Shown here: piece by piece, positions 1-5,278 of the stretch
Numbering within the stretch: the first letter of the stretch is position 1
Layout: each line of letters starts with the position of its first letter
Assembly (NCBI GenBank): GCA_023229725.1
Contig: JALNYR010000162.1
Span: 1 to 5,278, forward strand
DNA length: 5,278 nucleotides
Reading direction: 5' to 3'
DNA from: Dehalococcoidia bacterium
Lineage (GTDB): Bacteria > Chloroflexota > Dehalococcoidia > GIF9 > AB-539-J10
Made by a program: the position numbers and the translations under genes
The notes under the pieces: generated by a model
What the model was told of the DNA's origin: nothing
Databases searched by the model: none
What the model saw: only the letters and a program-made list of their open reading frames with translations

Positions 1-111
1 ATCGACTATTCGGATGAGGGCTGGCCGGCGCTCTGTTGCTCCGTCTCCGCTGCCGTGTCCGGTTCCGGGGACGCGAATGTCGTCGACGTGACGTCGTATA
101 CGACGCATTGA
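1..111 (+). other. Possible 3' tail of an upstream gene
   Basis: Frame 1 is open from the left edge to a TGA at 109-111 and reads about 36 residues (starting IDYSDEGWPAL). Third codon positions are mostly G or C, as in the real genes here, which is the only coding signal. I recognise no family. If it is a gene tail, its stop codon overlaps the -35 box of the promoter at 108-137. The alternative is that this is simply the upstream non-coding part of the promoter region. Confidence is low because the stretch is short and only one reading frame argues for it. Confidence 0.2.
92..105. promoter_or_regulatory. 14-bp perfect palindrome, candidate operator
   Basis: CGTCGTATACGACG is identical to its own reverse complement. 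It ends two bases before the -35 box of the predicted promoter, a usual place for a regulator to bind. The centre has the GT-N2-AC form seen in operators of GntR-family regulators, which often control carboxylate and TRAP transporter operons. Assignment to that family is inference. No regulator gene is visible in the window. A second, shorter palindrome (CGTCGACG, 81-88) lies just upstream. Confidence 0.35.
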
Positions 112-137
112 CGAATCTTGTTCGTTTGTTCTATAGT
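108..137 (+). promoter_or_regulatory. Sigma-70-type promoter for the cyclase-TRAP genes
   Basis: TTGACG at 108-113 and TATAGT at 132-137 each match the sigma-70 consensus at five of six positions and are separated by 18 bases. The local sequence is AT-richer than its surroundings. Transcription would start near 144 and leave a leader of about 90 bases before the start codon at 234. I see no recognisable riboswitch in that leader. It probably drives the cyclase gene and, given the same orientation and short gaps, the three transporter genes behind it. Confidence 0.55.
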
Positions 138-149
138 CGGCGACGGCGT

Positions 150-168
150 CAGGATATGCTGCATCCTG
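150..168. promoter_or_regulatory. Short inverted repeat in the leader
   Basis: CAGGAT (150-155) and ATCCTG (163-168) are exact reverse complements separated by seven bases. The spacer can also extend the stem as ATG/CAT if two bases bulge out. It lies just downstream of the predicted transcription start, so it could be a roadblock-type operator or a small 5' hairpin. At 6 bp it may be chance. Confidence 0.25.
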
Positions 169-233
169 TGTGCGCGTGCAGAGTGGCGTGTCGATTGCGA
201 TGCTGCTTCGTTACGCACGTGCGGAGGTAACAG

Positions 234-1247
234 ATGGAGATTATCGGCGAATACGTGGACCGTCTGCTGACGGTGGAGATGCGGCCGTACAAATTCGATG
301 TAAGAGGCAAGATACATCTCCTGTACGAATATGCCCGCAGGAAGGCCGGCGTTCGGTCGTTGAGCCTGCTCGCGGCCTCGAAGGTCGTCGAGCGCGTCAA
401 GCGTGACGACACCGTGCTCGTCGTCACCGGCACCGGCAGCAAGCCGTTCCTTCCCAACGGCGAGTCGGATGGCCCGCTTGGCTCCGCCAGCATCGCGCGT
501 GCCTGTGCGCTCGGATTGGGTGCGAACCCTGTCTTCGTCGTGGGCGAGAACGATGTCACCGGCATGAAGGCGTGCGCCCGCGCCATCGGGCTGGGAGTGG
601 AAGACTACCAGTACCGGAACATCGCGATGGTGTTGGGTTTCCCGTCCGACGTCGATGCCGCGCGGAAGCGCGCGGTGGAGATCCTGGACCGGTTCAAGCC
701 GACTGCCGTCTTCTCCACAGAGACGCTCGGGCCCAATTCGAAGGGTATCTACCACAGCGTGCTCGGATTCGATGTCACGAAACATCTGCCGAAGCTGCAC
801 ACTCTCTTTGACGAGGCGAACGCGCGCGGCATCCTCACCATCGCCGGCATCGACGGAGGGAACGAACTCGGCAGCGGCACGATTGCCGACGGCGTCCGCG
901 AAATCATGCCGTACGGCGGCCGCTGTCAGTGCCCGTGCGGGGCGGGCAATGCCTGCCGTGTGCCCGCGGACGTGGTCTTCCCGGCGACGACGTCCAACTG
1001 GGCCCTGTACGGTGTCGTATCGATGCTCGCTTTCCTGCTGAAGAAGCCATACCTGCTGCAGGACGTCGCCTCCGAACACCGCATGCTCGAGGCGTGCGTC
1101 GCGGCGGGAGTGGCCGACGGTATGACCTTCCGGCCCATCATGGCAGTTGACGGCATGTCCGACGCCGCCAACGAAGCTCTGGTGACTCTGCTGCATGAGA
1201 CGATCAACAACGGTCTGCTCGAAGCCGACCTCGACAGGTCGGTGTAG
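234..1247 (+). CDS. D-glutamate cyclase-like protein (DUF4392 family)
   Basis: This 337-residue protein matches the glutamate cyclase-like family, named for the C-terminal domain of human mitochondrial DGLUCY, which interconverts D-glutamate and 5-oxo-D-proline. Visible family motifs, in order: the glycine-rich TGTGSKP near 65-71, ESDGPLGSASIARA (77-90), STETLGPNSKGIYH (161-174), AGIDGGNELGSG (204-215) and TTSNWALYG (252-260). There is no signal peptide or membrane segment, so it should be cytosolic. The start ATG is supported by GGAGG at 223-227, six bases upstream. It heads a run with the TRAP transporter genes, with 36 bases to the next start, which suggests it processes what the transporter imports. 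One oddity is a cluster of four cysteines at 231, 233, 235 and 241. Another is alanine where I would expect glycine after SNW. The family call is firm. The exact reaction in this organism is inferred. Confidence 0.88.
   Translation: MEIIGEYVDRLLTVEMRPYKFDVRGKIHLLYEYARRKAGVRSLSLLAASKVVERVKRDDTVLVVTGTGSKPFLPNGESDGPLGSASIARACALGLGANPVFVVGENDVTGMKACARAIGLGVEDYQYRNIAMVLGFPSDVDAARKRAVEILDRFKPTAVFSTETLGPNSKGIYHSVLGFDVTKHLPKLHTLFDEANARGILTIAGIDGGNELGSGTIADGVREIMPYGGRCQCPCGAGNACRVPADVVFPATTSNWALYGVVSMLAFLLKKPYLLQDVASEHRMLEACVAAGVADGMTFRPIMAVDGMSDAANEALVTLLHETINNGLLEADLDRSV
1225..1242 (+). promoter_or_regulatory. 7-bp hairpin at the end of the cyclase gene
   Basis: CCGACCT (1225-1231) and AGGTCGG (1236-1242) pair exactly around a CGAC loop, ending two bases before the TAG stop at 1245. 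There is no T-tract behind it, so it is not an intrinsic terminator. It could modestly affect translation or mRNA stability at the gene junction, or be incidental in GC-rich coding sequence. Confidence 0.2.
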
Positions 1248-1267
1248 AGGAACCGAGGGCGTAAGAA

Positions 1268-1275
1268 AGAGGAGG
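1268..1275 (+). promoter_or_regulatory. Strong ribosome binding site deciding the dctP start
   Basis: AGAGGAGG is a near-ideal Shine-Dalgarno sequence. Two in-frame ATGs follow. The first, at 1278, is only two bases away, too close for efficient initiation. The second, at 1284, has an eight-base spacer. The second is therefore the likely start, shortening the protein by two residues. Confidence 0.7.
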
Positions 1276-1283
1276 ACATGCGT

Positions 1284-2327
1284 ATGAGACTGAGGAATGG
1301 TCTCCTGGCGGGCGTGATGACAGTCACGCTGCTGCTGACCCTGGGTCTCGGCTGCGCCGCACAGCCCGGGACGGACACGGAAGACGGAACTGCTGACGGG
1401 GAGAAGATTACGTGGACGCTTGACACGTACTTCCCCGCCGGACTCTATCTCGCTGATGGCGTGCAGGACTTCTGCGACGGCGTGAACACCCGTGCGGGCG
1501 GCGGGTTCGTCATCGAGCCTGTGTTCGGTTCGGCTCTCGGTGTTTCGGGGCCGGATGTCGCCAACGCGCTCGGCGCAGGCACCTTCGAGGCCGACTACAC
1601 CGCTTTCCCGTATCTCTCGACCGACATGCCGGTCATGGGCATCATGGGCCTGCCCATGCTGTGCAAGAACAACTACGAGGGGTTCATGGCCGACTTCGTC
1701 CTGCAGCCCTACTACCGGAGCGAGCTGGCGACGCGCAACATCGTCCAGCCCGGTGGGCTGTGGTCCTTCCCGAAACAGATGGTGTGGTCCAAGAAGCCCA
1801 TCAACACGGTCGCGGACTTCGCCGGGACCACGTTCCGTGCCGGCTCGGCTGAAGCGACGCTGCTCATGGATAAGCTCGGCGCCGACGTCATCAGCATGGC
1901 GCAGCCTGAGGTCTACACCGCACTGCAGCGCGGCATGCTCGACGCCATCCTTGGCTCGACGGCCACCGCCATCGGCGTTTCCGCGTGGGAAGTGCTCGAC
2001 TACGGCATCGACCTGACTGTCTCCCTCGGAGGGTCGGGCCTGCTCATCAATCAGGATGCGTGGAATGAGCTGCCGGCGAAGTACCAGGTCATCGTCACTG
2101 AGGAGGCCAGCCGCGTCGCGGCGGACCTCAACAAGAAGGCCATGACCCAGGGCGAAGCGGGATGGCAGCAGCTCATCAGCAAGGGCATCGAGCGCATCAA
2201 CCCCGACCCGTCCGTGGCGGAGGAGATTGCGGTTCTCGCCGCTCCCATCTGGGATCAGTGGTCCCAGCAGAAGGGTGGCGTCGCGGCTCAGGCTCTCGCT
2301 GAACTGCGCGCTGTGCTTGGTCGCTAG
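1284..2327 (+). CDS. dctP: TRAP transporter substrate-binding lipoprotein (DctP family)
   Basis: Extracytoplasmic solute receptor of a tripartite ATP-independent periplasmic transporter, about 347 residues and typical for the family. The N-terminus has arginines, a hydrophobic stretch and a cysteine (residue 24 from this start) in the context GLGCAAQ. This resembles a lipoprotein signal, though the -3 position is glycine rather than leucine. An acidic, threonine-rich linker follows. The DctP signature is clear: SKKPINTVADFAGTTFRAGS, then LGADVISMAQPEVYTALQRGMLDA. The arginine in TFRAGS (residue 185 from this start) lies at the position that, in characterised DctP/SiaP proteins, forms a salt bridge with the substrate carboxylate, so an organic acid ligand is expected. 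It lies between the cyclase gene and dctQ and is followed by a strong hairpin. The symbol is a family name. The ligand is unknown and need not be a C4-dicarboxylate. Confidence 0.92.
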   Translation: MRLRNGLLAGVMTVTLLLTLGLGCAAQPGTDTEDGTADGEKITWTLDTYFPAGLYLADGVQDFCDGVNTRAGGGFVIEPVFGSALGVSGPDVANALGAGTFEADYTAFPYLSTDMPVMGIMGLPMLCKNNYEGFMADFVLQPYYRSELATRNIVQPGGLWSFPKQMVWSKKPINTVADFAGTTFRAGSAEATLLMDKLGADVISMAQPEVYTALQRGMLDAILGSTATAIGVSAWEVLDYGIDLTVSLGGSGLLINQDAWNELPAKYQVIVTEEASRVAADLNKKAMTQGEAGWQQLISKGIERINPDPSVAEEIAVLAAPIWDQWSQQKGGVAAQALAELRAVLGR

Positions 2328-2360
2328 GTTTCGTCCGGCCATGTAGCGCCGGTTGGCTCG

Positions 2361-2393
2361 CGGCGCACCCCTCCATCATGGAGGGGTGCGCCG
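2361..2393 (+). promoter_or_regulatory. Perfect 15-bp intercistronic hairpin between dctP and dctQ
   Basis: The arm CGGCGCACCCCTCCA (2361-2375) pairs base for base with TGGAGGGGTGCGCCG (2379-2393) around a three-base TCA loop. It starts 34 bases after the dctP stop and ends 23 bases before the chosen dctQ start. The downstream sequence (ACATCTTCGTTCC) has no run of T, so a full intrinsic terminator is unlikely. A stable GC-rich stem here could block 3' exonucleases and so stabilise the binding-protein message, or attenuate transcription into the membrane-subunit genes. The structure is certain. Its role is inference. Confidence 0.8.
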
Positions 2394-2416
2394 ACATCTT
2401 CGTTCCGGGGGCAACA

Positions 2417-2920
2417 ATGAACGCGATGCGCGCGCTTGCAGGGTCTCGTGCGGTGGATCGCCTGTCCACCTGGGTGTCCAGGGCCTCGGCTGTGGTCCTC
2501 ATTCTCATGATGGGGCTGATTGTGCTGGAGGTGTGTCTGCGCGAGATTGCCGGAACGAGCACCAAGGTTGCGCACGAGTTCTCCGGCTACATGCTCGTCG
2601 CTGTGGCGGTGTGGAGCGCGGCGGAGGTCATGTCCGGCGACAAGCACATCAATGTGACCGTCGTATCGGAACGTCTCCAGCCCCGGACGCGGGGAATCCT
2701 GCAGCGCATCAGCCACGTTCTCACGCTGCTGCTGGTTGCCATCCTCTTCGTCGCGGCTTCGGGCCTGGTTCTGCATTCCATCCAGACGGGTACCGTGACG
2801 GGAGGCCTCTATCAGATTCCGGCCTTCATCCCGCAGCTGGCCATACCTGTCGGCCTCTTCTTCCTCCTGCTGCAGCTTCTCGTCAATACACTGAGGCTCT
2901 TCTGGAGGATTGAGCGATGA
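2417..2920 (+). CDS. dctQ: TRAP transporter small membrane subunit (DctQ family)
   Basis: This 167-residue integral membrane protein fits the DctQ family in size and in its four hydrophobic segments, roughly residues 23-43, 54-72, 101-122 and 137-160. Family features include LREIAGTSTKVAHEFSGY between the first two segments and the polar GDKHINVTVVSERL stretch after the second. DctQ subunits pack against the large permease and help dock the binding protein. An upstream in-frame ATG at 2378 would add 13 residues, but that codon overlaps the loop and descending arm of the intercistronic hairpin. I prefer 2417, although only a weak G-rich element (GGGGG, 2407-2411) precedes it. ATG 2426 is another possibility. 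The stop overlaps the dctM start as ATGA, indicating translational coupling. Confidence 0.88.
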   Translation: MNAMRALAGSRAVDRLSTWVSRASAVVLILMMGLIVLEVCLREIAGTSTKVAHEFSGYMLVAVAVWSAAEVMSGDKHINVTVVSERLQPRTRGILQRISHVLTLLLVAILFVAASGLVLHSIQTGTVTGGLYQIPAFIPQLAIPVGLFFLLLQLLVNTLRLFWRIER

Positions 2921-4215
2921 GCAATGAGCAACTGCTGGTGGTGATTGTGTGCGCACTCTTCGCGCTCATGGCCGCGGGCAACTGGGTGTTCGCCTCGCTG
3001 GGGCTGGCGGGCGTGCTTGGCATCTGGCTGTTCGGCGCCAACGTGACCACGGCCGTGTCGTTACAGATGTGGAGTTCGCTCAACAGCTTCGTCATGACCG
3101 CGATTCCACTGTTCATCTTCATGGGCGAGATCATGCTGCGGAGCGGCATCAGCGATTCGCTCTACACCGGTGTCTCGGCGTGGGTGGGGAAGCTTCCCGG
3201 CGGATTGCTGCACTCCAATATCGCATCCTGTGCCTTGTTTGCCGCCATCTCCGGTTCCAGCATCGCCACGTCGGCAACCGTCGGGACGGTGGCCATACCC
3301 GACCAGACGAAGAGAGGCTACGACAAACAGCTGGTCATCGGGTCGCTTTCCGCCGCCGGCACGCTGGGCATCCTGATACCTCCCAGCCTGGCGATGATCG
3401 TCTACGGCTCGTGGATGGAGTGCTCGGTCGCACAGCTCTTCATGGGAGGCGTGGTCCCGGGTATCCTCCTCGCTGTACTGTTCTCCGTCTACATCGCCGT
3501 GCGCTGCGCCATTGACCCGCACCTCACGCCTCGCGTGGAGTCATCGTGGAGCGACCGGCTGCACAGCATCAAAGACGTCTGGCCCGGCCTCGTCATCATC
3601 ACGTTCATCATGCTGTCGATTTATCTCGGCATCATGACGCCTACGGAGACGGCCGCCGTCGCGTCGGCTGCAGCCATCCTCATCGCTGTGGCGCTGCGCA
3701 AGATGTCGTTCAAGATACTGTCCGATTGCGCCATGAATACCGTACGGACGACGGCGATGCTCATGCTCATCGTTGTGGGGGCGAAGATATTCGTCATGGC
3801 GCTCATCTACCTCAAAGTGACCATCCTGGTGCCCGGTCTCATCGCGTCCATGAACCTCTCGCCGACCATGGTGCTCGTGGTCATCTACCTTATCTATCTC
3901 GTGCTCGGCTGCTTCTTCGACGGGATGTCGCTCACCCTCGTCACGCTGCCGTTCGTGCAGCCCATCATCCTCGCCATGGGCATCGACCCCATCTGGTTCG
4001 GCATCGTCATGGTGGTCCTCATCGAGATTGGCCTCATCACGCCGCCCGTCGGCATGAACCTGTATGTCATCATGGGCATTTCGGAGGGGACGACGCTGGG
4101 CGAGATGACGAGGGCCATCATGCCGTTCCTGGCGATACTGCTGCTGGGAGTGTTGCTGCTGAACCTGTTCCCCGAGCTGGCGCTGTGGCTGCCGTCACGG
4201 ATGGCGGCGGGATAG
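2917..4215 (+). CDS. dctM: TRAP transporter large permease (DctM family)
   Basis: Transport-channel subunit of the TRAP system, 432 residues, the normal length, and hydrophobic throughout with about a dozen membrane segments and re-entrant loops. It is expected to carry out sodium-driven import of the ligand delivered by the binding protein. Conserved stretches in order: AIPLFIFMGEIMLRSG (62-77), SGSSIATSATVG (112-123), GTLGILIPPS (148-157), GIMTPTETAAVAS (238-250), FDGMSLTLVTLPFVQPI (334-350) and GLITPPVGMNLYVI (372-385). The start overlaps the dctQ stop in ATGA and has GGAGG at 2904-2908, eight bases upstream. It is the last gene of the plus-strand block. No truncation or frameshift is visible. 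The family is certain. The substrate cannot be read from this subunit. Confidence 0.95.
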   Translation: MSNEQLLVVIVCALFALMAAGNWVFASLGLAGVLGIWLFGANVTTAVSLQMWSSLNSFVMTAIPLFIFMGEIMLRSGISDSLYTGVSAWVGKLPGGLLHSNIASCALFAAISGSSIATSATVGTVAIPDQTKRGYDKQLVIGSLSAAGTLGILIPPSLAMIVYGSWMECSVAQLFMGGVVPGILLAVLFSVYIAVRCAIDPHLTPRVESSWSDRLHSIKDVWPGLVIITFIMLSIYLGIMTPTETAAVASAAAILIAVALRKMSFKILSDCAMNTVRTTAMLMLIVVGAKIFVMALIYLKVTILVPGLIASMNLSPTMVLVVIYLIYLVLGCFFDGMSLTLVTLPFVQPIILAMGIDPIWFGIVMVVLIEIGLITPPVGMNLYVIMGISEGTTLGEMTRAIMPFLAILLLGVLLLNLFPELALWLPSRMAAG

Positions 4216-4276
4216 CGGCGGGTGGGGGAAAAGCGGCACGCGCGGGATCACAGCCTGCGTCGAATAGTGAGGAGGC
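4216..4276. other. 61-bp convergent intergenic gap
   Basis: The only sequence between the stop codons of dctM (plus strand) and korC (minus strand). It is GC-rich with one AAAA tract (4229-4232 region, TTTT when read on the minus strand). I find no clean stem next to a T-tract in either direction. Transcription from the two blocks may therefore run into each other or end by a Rho-dependent route. Confidence 0.5.
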
Positions 4277-4849
4277 CTAGACCTCTATCGCGTCCTCGAG
4301 TTCGTGGAAAGCCGTCCCGCTCTGCAACTGATGTCCGTGGGCAACGCCGGCGCGGTACGCCTTGAGGCTGAGCTCGAGTGCCGCGGCAGGCATCCGCTGC
4401 GTGATGGACCGGACGAGCGACTCCTCGGTCACCGGCGGGCAGAACGGCGTGAGTACGCCGAGCGCGAGCATGTTGACGACCCTCGGGTCCTGGAACGTGT
4501 GGTCGGCCTCGCGCTGCAGCGGAGTGCGCAGCACCTTGCCCCAGAGGACCTTCTTCACCGGCGTCGAGTCAACGATAATCACTCCTTCCGGCTTCATGTC
4601 CGGGAGGCTGTCGCTGCAGGAGCGCTGGTTCAGTGCGACGAGCAGGTCGAGTCCCAGCGCCCTGGGGTAGTCGATCTCCTCGTCAGAGAAGATTATCTCC
4701 GACACCGAGTTGCCGCCGCGCGCCTCGGGACCGTAGTTCTGGGAGTGGACGACGTAGTTGCCGTCCATCAGCCCCGCCTCCGCCAGCACGATGCCCGCCA
4801 GGACGAGCCCCTGGCCCCCCGAGCCCGCAAGGCGCATCTCGTATCGCAT
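4277..4849 (-). CDS. korC: 2-oxoacid:ferredoxin oxidoreductase gamma subunit
   Basis: This 190-residue protein is the gamma subunit of a 2-oxoacid:ferredoxin oxidoreductase, the enzyme that oxidatively decarboxylates a 2-oxoacid to an acyl-CoA and reduces ferredoxin. It opens with the family's glycine-rich motif LAGSGGQGLVLAGIVLAEAG (7-26). Then come HSQNYGPEARGG (35-46), typical of gamma chains, and the conserved VALNQ (71-75). The size is normal for a stand-alone gamma subunit. It is cytosolic, with no signal peptide. The ATG at 4847-4849 lies four bases after the korB stop, with AGAGGTGA inside the end of korB as a slightly distant ribosome binding site. ATG 4835-4837 (residue 5) is an alternative. 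The neighbouring beta chain is KorB-like, so 2-oxoglutarate is the favoured substrate. Another 2-oxoacid cannot be excluded. Confidence 0.9.
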   Translation of the reverse strand: MRYEMRLAGSGGQGLVLAGIVLAEAGLMDGNYVVHSQNYGPEARGGNSVSEIIFSDEEIDYPRALGLDLLVALNQRSCSDSLPDMKPEGVIIVDSTPVKKVLWGKVLRTPLQREADHTFQDPRVVNMLALGVLTPFCPPVTEESLVRSITQRMPAAALELSLKAYRAGVAHGHQLQSGTAFHELEDAIEV

Positions 4850-4853
4850 GCCG

Positions 4854-5278
4854 CTACTTCACCTCTCGCAATAGACGGGCGTGCTCCTCGTGGAACGTCG
4901 GCTTCTCGATGTCGACGAGCACACCGGTCACTATCTTGTTCTTCAGTTCATCGGCCGGCATCTCGCGTGCCTTCTCGATGGGGATGGAGTTGTCCCGTTG
5001 CCACTGCATCATCTCGACGGGAGAGCCCATGCCGGTCATCTTGCCGTAGTGCGTGACGCAGGGCGACATGACCTCAACGACGGAGAAGCCCCGCTTCTCG
5101 ATGGCCCTGCCGATGAGCTTCTCCAGCGCCCGGGCGTGGAAGACGGTCGAACGCGCCACGAAGGGTGCTCCCGCCGCCTCCACCAGCTTCGAGATGTCAA
5201 ACGGGTGCTCGAGGTGCCCGTACGGTGAGGATGCTGTGTGCAGTCCGAACGGCGTGGTCGGCGACGCCTGGCCGCCGG
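4854..5278 (-). CDS. korB: 2-oxoacid:ferredoxin oxidoreductase beta subunit, C-terminal part
   Basis: The reading frame is open from the right edge and gives 140 residues ending at the TAG at 4854-4856. The first visible residues, GGQASPTTPFGLHTASSPYG, are the hallmark of KorB-type beta chains, followed by EHPFDISKLVEAAGAPFVAR. The single visible cysteine, in EVMSPCVTHYGK (residue 73 of the visible part), is at the position that in related enzymes supplies a ligand to the [4Fe-4S] cluster. KorB proteins are usually about 270-300 residues, so roughly the N-terminal half is outside the window, including the CxxC cysteines and the thiamine diphosphate-binding GDG motif. A GTG at 5181-5183 is an internal codon, not the start, because the homologous sequence continues upstream of it. 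It forms an operon with korC four bases downstream. korA is expected beyond the edge. Confidence 0.92.
   Translation of the reverse strand, partial: GGQASPTTPFGLHTASSPYGHLEHPFDISKLVEAAGAPFVARSTVFHARALEKLIGRAIEKRGFSVVEVMSPCVTHYGKMTGMGSPVEMMQWQRDNSIPIEKAREMPADELKNKIVTGVLVDIEKPTFHEEHARLLREVK

Noticed and set aside
36..230. A 64-codon frame across the leader and promoter
   Set aside because: It overlaps the promoter and the cyclase ribosome binding site, is Arg/Cys-rich, and has no ribosome binding site of its own.
6..2342. A 778-codon open reading frame on the minus strand, antisense to the cyclase and dctP genes
   Set aside because: It lies opposite two genes with clear family motifs and good ribosome binding sites. 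Its translation is rich in Arg, His, Asp and Gly with no recognisable domain. Long antisense frames are common in GC-rich coding DNA.
2361..2400. The dctP-dctQ hairpin as a full Rho-independent terminator
   Set aside because: No run of T follows the stem, and dctQ and dctM, which are needed for a working transporter, lie directly downstream with no obvious promoter of their own.
2378..2416. A 13-residue N-terminal extension of DctQ from ATG 2378
   Set aside because: The codon overlaps the loop and one arm of a perfect 15-bp hairpin, and the added residues (MEGCADIFVPGAT) do not resemble a DctQ N-terminus.
4225..4268. A possible minus-strand terminator for the kor operon
   Set aside because: A TTTT tract is present on the minus strand, but the nearest pairing (ACGC with GCGT) is short and interrupted, so the structure is not convincing.
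3546..4280. A 244-codon plus-strand frame inside dctM, extending to 4280
   Set aside because: It is out of frame with the strongly conserved DctM sequence, and its translation is His/Arg/Gly-rich low-complexity sequence typical of a shifted frame of a membrane protein gene.
4304..5056. Plus-strand frames of up to 250 codons opposite korC and korB
   Set aside because: The minus strand here encodes well-recognised KorC and KorB motifs. The plus-strand translations show no family features.

Overview
The window is a 5.3 kb piece of a moderately GC-rich bacterial chromosome. It carries two convergent gene blocks that fill almost all of it. A lipoprotein-type TRAP substrate-binding protein, a ferredoxin-type 2-oxoacid oxidoreductase and strong GC bias at third codon positions suggest an anaerobic or facultatively anaerobic bacterium. 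Chloroflexota, Firmicutes-like and actinobacterial lineages all fit, and the sequence alone does not decide between them. No tRNA, rRNA, CRISPR array, insertion sequence or phage gene was seen.

Left block, plus strand (about 90-4215). A leader has a good sigma-70-type promoter (TTGACG, 18-nt spacer, TATAGT) directly downstream of a 14-bp perfect palindrome that could be an operator. It is followed by four genes in one direction: a stand-alone D-glutamate cyclase-like protein (DUF4392 family), then a complete tripartite TRAP transporter consisting of a DctP-type binding lipoprotein, a DctQ-type small membrane subunit and a DctM-type large permease. The two membrane subunits are translationally coupled through an ATGA overlap. 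A perfect 15-bp hairpin with a 3-nt loop sits between the binding-protein gene and the dctQ gene, where differential expression of an abundant binding protein and scarce membrane subunits is commonly set. The simplest reading is an uptake-and-conversion cassette: the transporter brings in a carboxylate, possibly a D-amino acid or oxoproline-type compound, and the cyclase-like enzyme acts on it or on a product. The substrate is inference.

Right block, minus strand (4277-5278). This is the 3' end of a 2-oxoacid:ferredoxin oxidoreductase operon: the complete gamma subunit (korC) preceded by the C-terminal half of the beta subunit (korB), which runs off the right edge. The alpha subunit and any small ferredoxin subunit would lie beyond the window. 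The two blocks meet tail to tail across only 61 bp, with no convincing intrinsic terminator.

The points most worth a second look are the pairing of the glutamate cyclase-like enzyme with a TRAP transporter, a four-cysteine cluster in that enzyme, the intercistronic hairpin, and the palindrome/promoter arrangement.
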